Numbered from the stretch's first letter, positions 36,401 through 44,958 are shown. The stretch is 45,205 nt of DNA from Nostoc sp. TH1S01 (GCA_018993265.1 JAGKSW010000077.1:1-45205), one strand, 5' to 3'. Numbers and translations are program-made. Notes: generated from the sequence alone by a model not told the origin.

Positions 36401-37689
36401 TAAATGAGCCTAACTATGAAAATATTTCTAACTTCTTTAAGTGTCTTTGCAAAAATGAACAAATATTAAAAAACACTGATATATTTCGTTATACTATTTA
36501 TAGTTTTCGGGAAAATAGACCGATTTTATATATAGCTTTTCGATACTATAAAGAACAAGGGAATAATATAATTAATAAATTACTACCTTTCTTGGATAGT
36601 AAAACTCATATATCTATTGCTCAAGAATTAGTAGATACTATTCAACAGTCTATTGAACAATCTGAACAACAAAAATTAATAGTGCCATTAGTAACTAGGG
36701 TTGGGTTAAGTGAAATTTTTCCTCAATTAGTTGCATTAGCCAATCAGATTGATATAAGTATTGACGATCTATTAGATTACCATATTAGAGGTTACAGCTT
36801 TAAAAATTTCCAATTACAGCAGCTTGAAATTACGACTAGGCAAATCCAATATTTACTCGATGCTACTGAAGATATTAATAGAAATTCCAATAAACTAATA
36901 AATTTATTATGGACTATTACTGATTTTACTCTACCATATAATCTGGAATTGTACAGACAGCTAGAGCAACTATTAGAATTAATGATTCAACGCTGGTCTT
37001 CCTCTTCAGAATTTAGTATTTATATAATTACTTGTTGGTTTTTAAAATTATTAGATTATGGCTATAAACCGGATAAATTAGCATGTTTATTATTCACTAA
37101 AATACCACAAAAAGAATTTCTAAATTTAATATATTTTAGTATTCGTGAAGGAGTTGCTAACTGGTCAATGCAGAGTTTATCTGTACTGAAATCCTTTCTT
37201 TATCATGAACAAGAAGCTGTTCGTATTGGAACTGCGATAATTGTAAAGGCATTAATCAATTTTCCAGAAAACTATCGAGGAATTGATGTAAATAAGATCG
37301 AACAATTAAAAAACATACGTTTGAGTGCAGATATGGGCTGGAATTATGCAAACAGTGATGACAGTGACAGCCGTTTAGTAGGTATTGCTCTTCTTAGCTT
37401 ATCTAATTATCCAATTGAAGATAAAAACTACCGAAATAAATTGTTACAACTATTGCAACAACATCAGAATAGTGAGGAAGAAGAAGCTTTAGCTAATTTT
37501 TTGAAAGAAATACCAATTTCTACTGAAAAACACTCAATATGGCTAAATTTTCTAGAGAAAATTTTGAGGCAACCTTGGGATTATACTAATTTAATATTAA
37601 ATGCCGCAATGGAACGCTATCAAACACTCACCAGTCCAGTCGGTAGCAAAATATCTGAAGAGAAGGAAAAGGGATTAGGTTTACTTTAA
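33439..37689 (+). CDS. Large NACHT-domain NTPase, NLR-like
   Basis: This 1416-residue protein is a STAND-type NTPase. The NACHT core has Walker A GGPGQGKST (305-313), Walker B LLILDGLDEV (397-406), the sensor-like ATSRP (437-441), and a post-core LRSFQEFFAA block (636-645). Before it lies an all-helical N-terminal region with a predicted coiled coil at about 140-215. After it come about 770 residues with no repeat family that I can name, probably a helical sensor. Such NACHT proteins sense triggers and oligomerise; some bacterial ones (bNACHT) defend against phage, others have unknown roles. The start is GTG at 33439 with no clear Shine-Dalgarno. The C-terminal half is more AT-rich than neighbouring genes. 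It stands alone, without a partner gene nearby; effector function is not seen. Confidence 0.88.
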   Translation: MENKIGAFIGAIARFATPFAKKQIDRSQLIISLKQQFPFLEDEHLPDEFGTVYARALFDYALLGKDLNLLLVQIFDKEEIKRAFRTEFEQNNLSILEKEIENLVNWEELDWNTLAEELRNIEQEQNIKVDIHKEIEDFRKAFYKALLRTFKPSQVFQNRQLQEILNKIDNLENLDAILAEIKQIPQLLSNLQAKSEAFQQQNDKKLDPRIEETLKLYLTKSFNDDSFAELDQAGETDPERRTPLKQVFTDLDVKTRQGIQPCSLKLENFPDMLQNLQPGSTSEEDSLPAIDCLLKECCSKVVIIGGPGQGKSTLGQQLAQVHRAKLLCKPYDFEPLVERIPFRVVLKYFAQELANKPDSEEDDLETYLAERVGKLAARPGSISARDIQEVLRCRPCLLILDGLDEVLVTELQKRMLSRIQDFIERAEVLGANIMVVATSRPNIYENQFEPEKFWHLELQPLSTAKVKTYAGKWIQAKNLSEEEQNRIVSTLEECQQDSNISALLTTPLQVTIILLIIKDGGRPPSQREALFNEYWITIFRREKSKAKGVIQSDESVLFDLHAYLGYLLHRRASEENVQSLLPEEDFSQAIRTFLRKEDRRSSEETINSKMRTLLQDAQERLILIVAPEPGLFGFELRSFQEFFAAVHLAQTASDTQQRFARFNAIACSQHWRNVALFFAGRIARNFRGEASNILELVCRVVDRGEPNHYLKPGAWLALEIASDGALSDNRDLQYNAVDYGLDVLDTGLTVEEQQRLGYLTNRLSNEDKYDIFLPALEEKINSLPLSRLMISLDIYAQHFGSNSFFQEKLDILIQSQRKDIVSSALNLALKYQTTSSWILTRLENNWFCWDKDISNLWNTSQEYTERLLHEFHLSESQAMEIAKATYPHTWYPHFAYNYQPVWELPTPKNISEQLILMMKCIQFVTYLQRQSSLHKILIPEVDIEVRLVKPQPLISIPDKMTKVLDNLLQDSNLLELPKLYLWIIFWYINEPNYENISNFFKCLCKNEQILKNTDIFRYTIYSFRENRPILYIAFRYYKEQGNNIINKLLPFLDSKTHISIAQELVDTIQQSIEQSEQQKLIVPLVTRVGLSEIFPQLVALANQIDISIDDLLDYHIRGYSFKNFQLQQLEITTRQIQYLLDATEDINRNSNKLINLLWTITDFTLPYNLELYRQLEQLLELMIQRWSSSSEFSIYIITCWFLKLLDYGYKPDKLACLLFTKIPQKEFLNLIYFSIREGVANWSMQSLSVLKSFLYHEQEAVRIGTAIIVKALINFPENYRGIDVNKIEQLKNIRLSADMGWNYANSDDSDSRLVGIALLSLSNYPIEDKNYRNKLLQLLQQHQNSEEEEALANFLKEIPISTEKHSIWLNFLEKILRQPWDYTNLILNAAMERYQTLTSPVGSKISEEKEKGLGLL

Positions 37690-38095
37690 AGTTGAAATTA
37701 CCTTGACTATCGCATTTCTTATTTTACCGGAGAGTGCGATCGCTTTTCCTTTAATTGCTCAATTGGAATTACTTGGTTTAGCTTTACTTTTTTCTACTAA
37801 TTCATTTTTTAGCAAACTCTGACTGAATTTTTCACATTCAATACCTCCTTTTTTGGTCTTTAATCTTAAAAATAGTTCTCAAATTCCTTGCTATTTCCTG
37901 TTTGATATTTCAGGGTGCGGAATATGGACTACAGATGAACTGCTAGAACATCGATTTTTTCACCTCTAGCAAGGGAACTATATCCAACGATAGAAATATA
38001 AACTAGCTCTCGATAGATTCTCTTTACCAAGAGCAGGATGGCATAATACCGAAGTGCAAAGAAACACATGGTAAATATTTAAATTTAAAACTTTT
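37690..38095. other. Intergenic region after the NACHT gene
   Basis: This 406-bp AT-rich stretch has no credible gene. A 7-bp inverted repeat (TGCTAGA 37941-37947, TCTAGCA 37965-37971) lies in it. A short frame near 37900-37970 reads like a protein fragment but has stops and no start, and I do not call it. The alpha-amylase promoter should lie at its right end. Confidence 0.5.
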
Positions 38096-40024
38096 ATGGT
38101 GCAAACACCTCCATCTCAATTCTCGCCAGAGCAATACAAAGTAGAATCATCTACAGCCGAAGTCGAAGCTCTCATCCAAACCCCACCATCAGATACAGAA
38201 CTTAATTTAGAATTTCTCTACACCAGAGATATTGAATTTCGCCAAGAAACAATTTACTTTATCGTTGTTGATCGCTTTCATGATGGCGACCTCGAAAATA
38301 GTGAAGGTATTAACCCAGAATTGTACGACCCCAGCGGACAAGACTGGGGTAAATATTGGGGTGGTGATTTGCAAGGTGTAATTGACAAATTAGACTATCT
38401 CAAAAATATGGGAGTTACCGCTGTTTGGTTAACTCCTTTATTCGAGCAAGTGGAAGAATTATTTGTGGGTAACGCAGCCATACATGGTTACTGGACAAAA
38501 GACTTTAAACGCATCAATCCCCGCTTTATTGCTAAAGACGAAAACCCTTCGTTAAATGAAACGCAAGAAACAAGAAATACTACCTTTGACCGCTTAATTG
38601 ATGAGTTGCACAAACGCAACATGAAGTTGGTATTGGATATTGTTTGTAACCACAGTACCCCAGATACCAGTGGTAGCAAAGGTGAATTGTATGATGATGG
38701 CGTAAAAATTGCCGATTTCAATAATGATGTAAATAACTGGTATCACCATTATGGTGAAGTGCAGAACTGGGAAGATGAATGGCAAGTTCAAAACTGTGAA
38801 TTAGCTGGTTTAGCCACCTTCAATGAAAACAACAGTGAATATCGTGAATATATTAAATCAGCGATTAAACAATGGCTAGATAGAGGCGTAGATGCGCTGC
38901 GGGTAGATACTGTGAAACACATGCCTATCTGGTTTTGGCAAGAATTCACAGGCGATATGTACAACCACAGACCAGATGTGTTTATTTTTGGTGAATGGAT
39001 TTATAGTGGCCCCAGTGACGATCGCTCTGTGGAATTTGCCAATAATTCCGGGATGACCATGCTAGACTTTGCCTTGTGCGTAGCCATTCGCGCCGCCCTC
39101 GCCCAAGGTTCAGAAAACGGATTTCAAACAATTCAATACATTTTTGACCAAGACCATCGCTATAACGGCGCAACCGAGTTAATTACCTTCATCGATAACC
39201 ACGATATGCCACGCTTTCAATCGCTGAACCCTGACCCAGCGATGTTGAGAGTTGCGATCGCCTTAATTATGACATCCCGTGGTATTCCCTGCATTTATTA
39301 CGGTACAGAACAGTATCTGCATAACGACACCGACGGCGGTAACGACCCCTACAACCGTCCCATGATGGAAAAATGGGATAACGATACAGAAATTTATCGT
39401 TACATCCGCTTACTGTCCGGCTTGCGGCGGCTCAACCCAGCCATTTCAATGGGTAGCCATTGGCAAAAATACATCACCCCCGATGTTTACTGCTATGTGC
39501 GACGTTATCGTGATTCCCTGTGTTTTGTCGCCCTCAACCGCGGCGGCGAAGTCACATTACCAGAAATCGAGACAGAATTACCCGATGGCGAACATACTTG
39601 TGTCATCACTCGCAATAAATACGAAGTCAAAGATGGCAAAATTTACGACCTGCACCTAGAAGAACGGGGAGTAATTGTCCTCAGCCACGTAGGCGAAAGA
39701 ATCAAAGGTCAAACTATTATTCGTGTACAACTCAATGGCGTACAGACCCAACCAGGGGAGACAATTGTTGTCACAGGCGACTGCCCAGAATTAGGCAATT
39801 GGGATATTAGCAAAGCTTATCCCCTAGAATACATCAACACTAATACTTGGTTTGCCGAAATTCCGTTTGATGAGAGTGCTAGCAAATTAATTAGTTATAA
39901 ATATGCCTTATGGCGTGAAGGGCGATCGCCCCTACGGGAAAACACCACACCCCGCCGTTGGGTAGTCGCCAAAGAAGGCACAGTTAAATGGCGCGACACT
40001 TGGGCAACAGGCAGAGAGTCTTAG
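38096..40024 (+). CDS. Alpha-amylase family (GH13) enzyme with C-terminal CBM20
   Basis: GH13 enzymes cleave or transfer alpha-glucans. The 642-residue product has all four conserved regions: DIVCNH (181-186), DALRVDTVKH with nucleophile D271, FGEW with acid E300, and FIDNHD with D367. The domain arrangement (A/B, then C) is followed by a starch-binding CBM20 at about 545-640 (VQLNGVQTQPGETIVVTGD, then LGNWDISKAYPL). It lacks a signal peptide, so it probably acts on cytosolic glycogen or maltodextrins. It resembles maltogenic amylase or CGTase-like enzymes but lacks the D domain of CGTases, so alpha-amylase is the safer name. The first about 45 residues are low-complexity. Confidence 0.92.
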   Translation: MVQTPPSQFSPEQYKVESSTAEVEALIQTPPSDTELNLEFLYTRDIEFRQETIYFIVVDRFHDGDLENSEGINPELYDPSGQDWGKYWGGDLQGVIDKLDYLKNMGVTAVWLTPLFEQVEELFVGNAAIHGYWTKDFKRINPRFIAKDENPSLNETQETRNTTFDRLIDELHKRNMKLVLDIVCNHSTPDTSGSKGELYDDGVKIADFNNDVNNWYHHYGEVQNWEDEWQVQNCELAGLATFNENNSEYREYIKSAIKQWLDRGVDALRVDTVKHMPIWFWQEFTGDMYNHRPDVFIFGEWIYSGPSDDRSVEFANNSGMTMLDFALCVAIRAALAQGSENGFQTIQYIFDQDHRYNGATELITFIDNHDMPRFQSLNPDPAMLRVAIALIMTSRGIPCIYYGTEQYLHNDTDGGNDPYNRPMMEKWDNDTEIYRYIRLLSGLRRLNPAISMGSHWQKYITPDVYCYVRRYRDSLCFVALNRGGEVTLPEIETELPDGEHTCVITRNKYEVKDGKIYDLHLEERGVIVLSHVGERIKGQTIIRVQLNGVQTQPGETIVVTGDCPELGNWDISKAYPLEYINTNTWFAEIPFDESASKLISYKYALWREGRSPLRENTTPRRWVVAKEGTVKWRDTWATGRES

Positions 40025-40312
40025 AGTTGTGAAGTATGAAGTGTGAAGTCTGAAGTGTAGATACTTTGAGGACGCATTAGGAGAACAAGGGTGCGACAGA
40101 GAAACTCATCCTTGTCTCCTTGCCCTCATATCCCTTCCATTGATTTGAGCGGAAAACAGGTAGCGTTATACATTAATAAAAGCATAGAGCTTCAGACAGA
40201 AAGCATGAATGCTAGGAATAGTAATACTTTTCCTCCTGCCTTCTGCCTCCTGCCTCCTGCTTCTCACACCTGACCAACTCAGGCTTGGTCGTTCACAGCG
40301 AAGGGTTTGGAA
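40025..40312. repeat. Intergenic region with two heptamer arrays
   Basis: Two heptamer arrays lie here: GAAGTNT x4 at 40031-40058 and CTCCTGC x4 (one variant CTTCTGC) at 40233-40260. Short frames crossing the region are made of repeats and are not called. The promoter of the downstream protease must lie in or near this stretch. Confidence 0.7.
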
Positions 40313-41794
40313 ATGTTTGCTTCCTCAGAGACTCCTATAATTGCAGCCATTGTATTAGTAGCTTTCGGAATTTTAGGTTGGGGCTTTTATCGCGCCAAAC
40401 CTTTTGGAAAACTGGGAATCTTAGCCTGGTTGCAGTCAGTGGTTTTAATGGCTCCCTGGCTGTTATTTTTTGGTTTGTTTGCTGCCGGCGTTTATCTCAA
40501 CATCGTCGGCATATTATTCTTAGTAGTAGCTTCTGCCGGTTTGTACATCTACCTTGGCAGACAATTGCGAGCGGCGGGGCAAGATGCCATTCTTAAGCAA
40601 CGGGCAACAGAAAGGCTAGCCGCTGATACCACACCAGAAGGTAATACTGCACAACCAGCCACCCCCGAACTCAAAATTGAAGTATTATCAATTCCCGAAG
40701 CTGACTTAAATGCCATTAAAGGCATTTTTGGACTGGATACATTTTTCGCCACAGAAACGATCGCCTACCAAGAAGGCGCTATCTTTAAAGGTAATTTACG
40801 TGGTGAACCCCAGGAAGTTCACAACCGCCTCAGCGCCAACTTAAAAGAACGTCTGGGAGAGCAATATCGCCTGTTTTTAGTAGAAAACACAGACGGTAAA
40901 CCTGTGGTAATTGTACTGCCTAGCCGTAACGATCCCCGTCCCACCACAGCAGGGCAGAAAGCCTTCGCCGGAATTTTGCTCATCGCTACCATTGCTACCT
41001 GTTTAGAAACGGCTGGGTTACTCCTCAACTTTGATTTATTTGCCGACCCAGCCAAGTTAACCCAAGCCTTACCCATCGGCCTCGGCATATTTGTCATTTT
41101 AATTGCTCACGAAATTGGTCATTGGGTACTGGCGCGGCGTTACCAAGTCCGTCTTAGCTGGCCTTTCTTTTTACCTGCTGTGCAGATTGGCTCCTTTGGT
41201 TCAATTACCCGCTTTGAATCTCTCTTACCCAACCGCACTGCATTATTTGATATTACTTTGGCAGGGCCAGCCGCTGGCGGTATCGTCTCTTTAATCATGT
41301 TAATTGTCGGCTTACTGCTTTCTCACCCAGGCAGTTTATTTCAATTACCTAATCAATTTTTCCAAGGCTCCATTTTAGTCGGCAGCTTGGCGCGAGTTGT
41401 TCTCGGTTCAGCTTTACAATCACCCTTAGTGAACGTCCATCCTTTAGTCATCATTGGTTGGCTAGGGTTAGTCATCACCGCTTTAAACCTCATGCCTGCC
41501 GGCGCTTTAGATGGTGGACGCATCGTGCAAGCAATTTATGGACGCAAAACTGCGGGAAGAGCCACATTTGCCACTTTAATTTTGCTGGCATTAGTTTCTC
41601 TCGGTAACACCTTAGCAATGTACTGGGCAATTGTTATTCTGTTGTTGCAACGTGACTTAGAACGCCCCAGCTTAAACGAAATCAGCGAACCCGATGATGC
41701 TAGAGCCGCGTTAGGTCTTTTGGCACTATTCTTAATGATTGCTACTCTTCTGCCCTTAACTCCTGCTTTGGCTGGACGTTTAGGCATTGGGTGA
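40313..41794 (+). CDS. Site-2 protease family (M50), paralogue of the gene at 20231-21709
   Basis: This is an intramembrane metalloprotease like its paralogue in this window. The zinc motif HEIGH is H266/E267/H270, and the second ligand motif is in NLMPAGALDGGR (D400). There are two N-terminal helices, a soluble domain of about 120 residues with a paired-strand pattern like the other copy, and a catalytic membrane core of about six helices. The frame opens at TTG 40307; ATG at 40313 is preferred, with AAGGG about 7-8 bases before it (493 residues). Substrate unknown. Confidence 0.93.
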   Translation: MFASSETPIIAAIVLVAFGILGWGFYRAKPFGKLGILAWLQSVVLMAPWLLFFGLFAAGVYLNIVGILFLVVASAGLYIYLGRQLRAAGQDAILKQRATERLAADTTPEGNTAQPATPELKIEVLSIPEADLNAIKGIFGLDTFFATETIAYQEGAIFKGNLRGEPQEVHNRLSANLKERLGEQYRLFLVENTDGKPVVIVLPSRNDPRPTTAGQKAFAGILLIATIATCLETAGLLLNFDLFADPAKLTQALPIGLGIFVILIAHEIGHWVLARRYQVRLSWPFFLPAVQIGSFGSITRFESLLPNRTALFDITLAGPAAGGIVSLIMLIVGLLLSHPGSLFQLPNQFFQGSILVGSLARVVLGSALQSPLVNVHPLVIIGWLGLVITALNLMPAGALDGGRIVQAIYGRKTAGRATFATLILLALVSLGNTLAMYWAIVILLLQRDLERPSLNEISEPDDARAALGLLALFLMIATLLPLTPALAGRLGIG

Positions 41795-41809
41795 TTAAGT
41801 CAAATTGTG

Positions 41810-41843
41810 AGTGGCGTGAACTAATTAATTAGCCCACGCCACT
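41810..41843. other. 9-bp hairpin after the site-2 protease
   Basis: AGTGGCGTG (41810-41818) and CACGCCACT (41835-41843) form a perfect stem with a 16-base loop just after the protease stop. No T-tract follows on the sense strand, so its role (terminator or other) is uncertain. Confidence 0.45.
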
Positions 41844-42000
41844 AAAAACTCCGCGTAACTTTGCATTTACCTATTTATTCCTCTGTGTTGAAAAACACTT
41901 AGCAACCTAAAAATTACTCAACTTCATACTGCGATCGCGTGTAAAACATCAATTACGAAAAATCACTTTTACACAACACCCAAATTATTATACTCTATAA

Positions 42001-42606
42001 ATGTTTTCTTTTATAAAGATACAGTTTATGTTCCCAATTATGCAACCAAAGCAACTGTTTGTTCATTACTTAATTTGTTTTTCTACAACCGTAGCTCTCT
42101 CGGCTTATCTGACAAATTATAATGCTAATGCCCAGAGTCAAGATTTTTACAAGCTGAAACAAGAAGTTCCATCTGAAAATAGTAACAACGTTGTTCAGGC
42201 ACGTAATATTAAATTTAATCTACAAAACTGTCAAAGAACTGGTCAAAGTAAAACAGTAAGTTGCCAACTGCTTTTTACCGCAACATCCGAGCGAGAACAA
42301 ATAATTACAATTTATGGTAACAATAAATATGGTAGTTCCAGAGTATTTGATTTAGCTGGTAATGAATATATTGCTAGCTTTGCACAAATCGGAAAGTTTA
42401 AAAGTACAGATATCTTTAACGGACAAGTTCGTAATGAACTGATTCCTAATGTTCCTACTAAAGTAATTATTAATTTTGATTTGCCTACAGATATAAATCA
42501 ATTAGCAGCATTTGTAGTTAAATACAATAGCAGAAGTAAAGCTGTATTTCGTAATATCAAAATTGTGACTGTAAAACCGCAAGCTCCAACGAATAGAAAA
42601 AAGTAA
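42001..42606 (+). CDS. Secreted protein of unknown function
   Basis: The product has a signal peptide (hydrophobic FVHYLICFSTTVALSAYLTN, likely cut after NANA). The mature part (about 155 residues) looks like a beta-rich single domain, with the pair of cysteines in LQNCQRTGQSKTVSCQLLF that could form a disulfide. I recognise no family. Three in-frame ATGs (42001, 42028, 42040) are possible; I keep the first, but none has a clear ribosome binding site. No operon partner. Confidence 0.7.
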   Translation: MFSFIKIQFMFPIMQPKQLFVHYLICFSTTVALSAYLTNYNANAQSQDFYKLKQEVPSENSNNVVQARNIKFNLQNCQRTGQSKTVSCQLLFTATSEREQIITIYGNNKYGSSRVFDLAGNEYIASFAQIGKFKSTDIFNGQVRNELIPNVPTKVIINFDLPTDINQLAAFVVKYNSRSKAVFRNIKIVTVKPQAPTNRKK

Positions 42607-42684
42607 ATTCTGCCCTTAGTTTCATCAAAGCAACATCATTGACATCTATGCAGAACATGATTGCTTGAGTTTTATCCACAAATT

Positions 42685-42715
42685 AAGGGTGTCATTCGCT
42701 CTCAACGATACCCTT
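42685..42715. terminator. Hairpin between convergent genes
   Basis: AAGGGTGTC (42685-42693) pairs with GATACCCTT (42707-42715), 8 of 9 positions plus one G-T. It lies between the secreted protein gene and the convergent small Cys-rich gene. No T-tract, so a bidirectional terminator is tentative. Confidence 0.4.
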
Positions 42716-42767
42716 GATAATAATTACTTAAAATCGCCAGATAAATAACAGCAATATAATTCATCAC

Positions 42768-42932
42768 TTAATAATCACTATCAGCGACACAAATTCCTTT
42801 ACATTTAATCCCGTTCGTAGCGGTACGCAAACAATGAGGACAGAGAATTTTTTCTGCTTCCATTTCTGGATTTATCTCTAGATTAGTGCTTGCTGGGAAT
42901 TTGTCTTTCTCTATCTGAGTTTGTCCAGTCAT
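42768..42932 (-). CDS. Small Cys-rich protein, 54 residues
   Basis: On the minus strand, ATG (42932) to TAA (42768) encodes 54 residues. The N-terminal half is polar. The C-terminal half has CPHC followed by CKGIC (Cys pattern C-x2-C ... C-x3-C), ending CVADSDY. This looks like a tiny zinc-binding or redox module. The CKG-C-ADSDY ending resembles small proteins that I recall from other cyanobacteria. There is no signal peptide. It is too short for standard ORF filters but has an uninterrupted frame and a sensible Cys pattern. Function unknown. Confidence 0.65.
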   Translation of the reverse strand: MTGQTQIEKDKFPASTNLEINPEMEAEKILCPHCLRTATNGIKCKGICVADSDY

Positions 42933-42998
42933 AACAATTGCAGAATTTTTAGAAGTTTACATTAAATGCTTGCACTATCATAAGTATAGCTTTGATTA

Positions 42999-43102
42999 AT
43001 ACCGTTTCACTTTAAGAATGATACAAATGGACAAGCAGAGGGAGCAGAGGGAGCAGAGGCGCAGAGGAAGAGATTTGTATCAGTAATTTCGTGAATTGGT
43101 AT
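42999..43102. mobile_element. MITE copy 2: same ends and TAA flank, different core
   Basis: The left end ATACCGTTTCACTTTAAG (from 42999) and the right end GTGAATTGGTAT form imperfect inverted repeats of about 30 bp, matching the 7032-7135 element. With TACC...GGTA as ends (43000-43101), TAA flanks both sides (42997-42999 and 43102-43104). The core is a GCAGAGG/GAGGGAG-rich repeat and not the palindrome of copy 1. It lies upstream of the GNAT gene. No ORF. Confidence 0.65.
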
Positions 43103-43155
43103 AAACCCTGTATTCTAGCTTCCTGATAACTTAATTTTTGAGCATTGATTTGGAA

Positions 43156-43665
43156 ATGGTCAACATTCGCCGTGAAACTTTAGCAGACTATCCAGCAATA
43201 GCTGAAGTGAATAGATTAGCCTTTGGACAAGAAAATGAGGCTAACCTAATAGATAAAATTCGCCATTCAGACCGCTATATTCCAGAACTTTCATTAGTTG
43301 CCGAGATAGATAATCTCATAGTTGGTCAAATTTTATTTAGCTATATTGACCTAGTAAATACAGAAACCCTCCAGGTAATTGGTTTAGCACCTTTAGCAGT
43401 TCATCCCCAATTTCAAAGACAAGGTATTGGCAGCGCCTTAGTAAAAGCAGGGTTAAAAATAGCTGATGTCAGAGGACAAATTTTAGTAATTGTATTAGGT
43501 CATCCCCACTTCTATAATCGCTTTGGTTTTCAGCCTTCTGTGATTTATCAAATCGAGTCTCCCTTTCCCGTACCAGATGATGTTTTTATGGTCAAACCAC
43601 TGCAAAACTATCAGCAAAAATATACGGGAAAGGTTGTTTATCCACCTGCTTTTAATGAGGTTTAA
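43156..43665 (+). CDS. GNAT N-acetyltransferase
   Basis: The product is a single GNAT domain of about 169 residues. The acetyl-CoA loop reads LAPLAVHPQFQRQGIGSALVKAGL (about residues 76-99), followed by VIVLGHPHFYNRFGFQPS, a feature of the YhbS-like acetyltransferase subgroup. The frame opens at TTG 43138; I choose ATG 43156. Substrate unknown. No signal peptide. Confidence 0.85.
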   Translation: MVNIRRETLADYPAIAEVNRLAFGQENEANLIDKIRHSDRYIPELSLVAEIDNLIVGQILFSYIDLVNTETLQVIGLAPLAVHPQFQRQGIGSALVKAGLKIADVRGQILVIVLGHPHFYNRFGFQPSVIYQIESPFPVPDDVFMVKPLQNYQQKYTGKVVYPPAFNEV

Positions 43666-43701
43666 TATCAAGCCTCATGACTAAGGGTGTGAAAATAATG
43701 A

Positions 43702-44958
43702 TTATTGACCATTAACAGCCTTATTCCAGCCTGCCAATAAATTTGGATAATTTGCTGGAGTAGGGAAAATTTTCTGTAAGCCAGCTTGACGTACTGAGGC
43801 TGATTCTTTGGTTAAGTTCCACAGACTTTCGTAGAAAAAGAAAGAGACACCAGCAAAGTTGCGATCGCGTACTTTCTGCACCTGAGTCTGGATTTGGGCA
43901 AATGGAATTGATTTGTTCTTCAAACCAGTTATAATTCCTATACTCACAGGGATATGACTACGTGCAGCTTTCACTTCTGGATACTCTAATTCTTTGATAA
44001 ATACATTCAAGTCATCCCGGTATATCTGCAACACTAATTCTTCCACTAGTCCCAAACGTTCCCATTTTTGCCAGTCGGCTAAAAAGTATTCGTAAGAAAA
44101 ACGCTGAGGATTAGGTGCAACGGAAACTAAACAGTTCTTTTTCGTGGTTTTAATTGCTGTAAAAACCCGCTTCATAAAGTCGGTAATTTTATTCGCTCGC
44201 CAACGCACCCATTCTGGATCTTTAGAACTTTTCGAGGGTGCTTTTCCACCATGTTCTTTTTTATAAAGTGCCACTGTATAAGCATCGTAGCCTAACTCTG
44301 AAGGTAAACCAAAATGGTCATCAAATTGAATCCCATCAATGTCGTAATTGCGGACAATTTCAACAATTAAATCTTGAATAAATTTCTGAACATCTGGGTG
44401 GAAGGGATTTAACCAAACTCGATCATGTATACCTTCTTTGACAATTTTTGTACCGTTGCTGCGACTTGTCAGCCACTGGGGACGATTTTTGGCTAATAAA
44501 GAATCAGCAGGAGCCATAAAGCCAAATTCAAACCAAGGAATCACCGTTAACCCTTGTTTATGTCCTGTATCAACAATTTCTTTGAGCATATCGCGTCCTT
44601 GCAACCCTGGTGTCGGATCAAGCGATCGCCCAATAACTTTAGCGGCTACTTTGCTGGGATATAATGTATATCCCCAATTCCACACCGCCGGATAAACAGT
44701 ATTAAAGTTTAATTCATCCAGCCTTTGCAAAGCATTTTTAAGACGGTTGCGTTCAAACAACACATCACTATCAATATTGGTTAACCATACTCCCCTTAAT
44801 TCGGAATTTGCTGGCAAATTCTGCGCCGCAATGGGAAATGACAGCATGACTGTAGCGATGATGCTGAGAATCACTATAACGGCAAAGAAAGCTTGTTTTC
44901 GACTTTGACGCAGATTCCAGGTAAGTAACTCAACACACCTCTTGAGAAATCTTTTCAT
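43702..44958 (-). CDS. Membrane-anchored GH10-like glycoside hydrolase (GHL10 family)
   Basis: The 418-residue product has an N-terminal transmembrane or signal segment (about 24-46), then a TIM-barrel hydrolase of the GHL10 (formerly DUF187) family. Visible family blocks are ELRGVWLTNIDSDVL near the N-terminus, TVYPAVWNWGYTLYPS, VIPWFEFGF, and IDGIQFDDHFG. The Asp-rich QFDDHFG block is the likely active-site region. Members are thought to act on glycans of the envelope or exopolysaccharide, but few are tested. No downstream gene in the window on this strand except the unrelated GNAT, which is convergent. Confidence 0.88.
   Translation of the reverse strand: MKRFLKRCVELLTWNLRQSRKQAFFAVIVILSIIATVMLSFPIAAQNLPANSELRGVWLTNIDSDVLFERNRLKNALQRLDELNFNTVYPAVWNWGYTLYPSKVAAKVIGRSLDPTPGLQGRDMLKEIVDTGHKQGLTVIPWFEFGFMAPADSLLAKNRPQWLTSRSNGTKIVKEGIHDRVWLNPFHPDVQKFIQDLIVEIVRNYDIDGIQFDDHFGLPSELGYDAYTVALYKKEHGGKAPSKSSKDPEWVRWRANKITDFMKRVFTAIKTTKKNCLVSVAPNPQRFSYEYFLADWQKWERLGLVEELVLQIYRDDLNVFIKELEYPEVKAARSHIPVSIGIITGLKNKSIPFAQIQTQVQKVRDRNFAGVSFFFYESLWNLTKESASVRQAGLQKIFPTPANYPNLLAGWNKAVNGQ

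Noticed and set aside
37900-37975. Possible gene remnant between the NACHT and amylase genes
   Set aside because: A short readable frame, but with stops on both sides, no start and no family resemblance.
40285-40596. 103-residue plus-strand ORF overlapping the second site-2 protease
   Set aside because: It is the +1 frame of the protease N-terminus and has no domain; the protease frame has membrane helices and a zinc motif.
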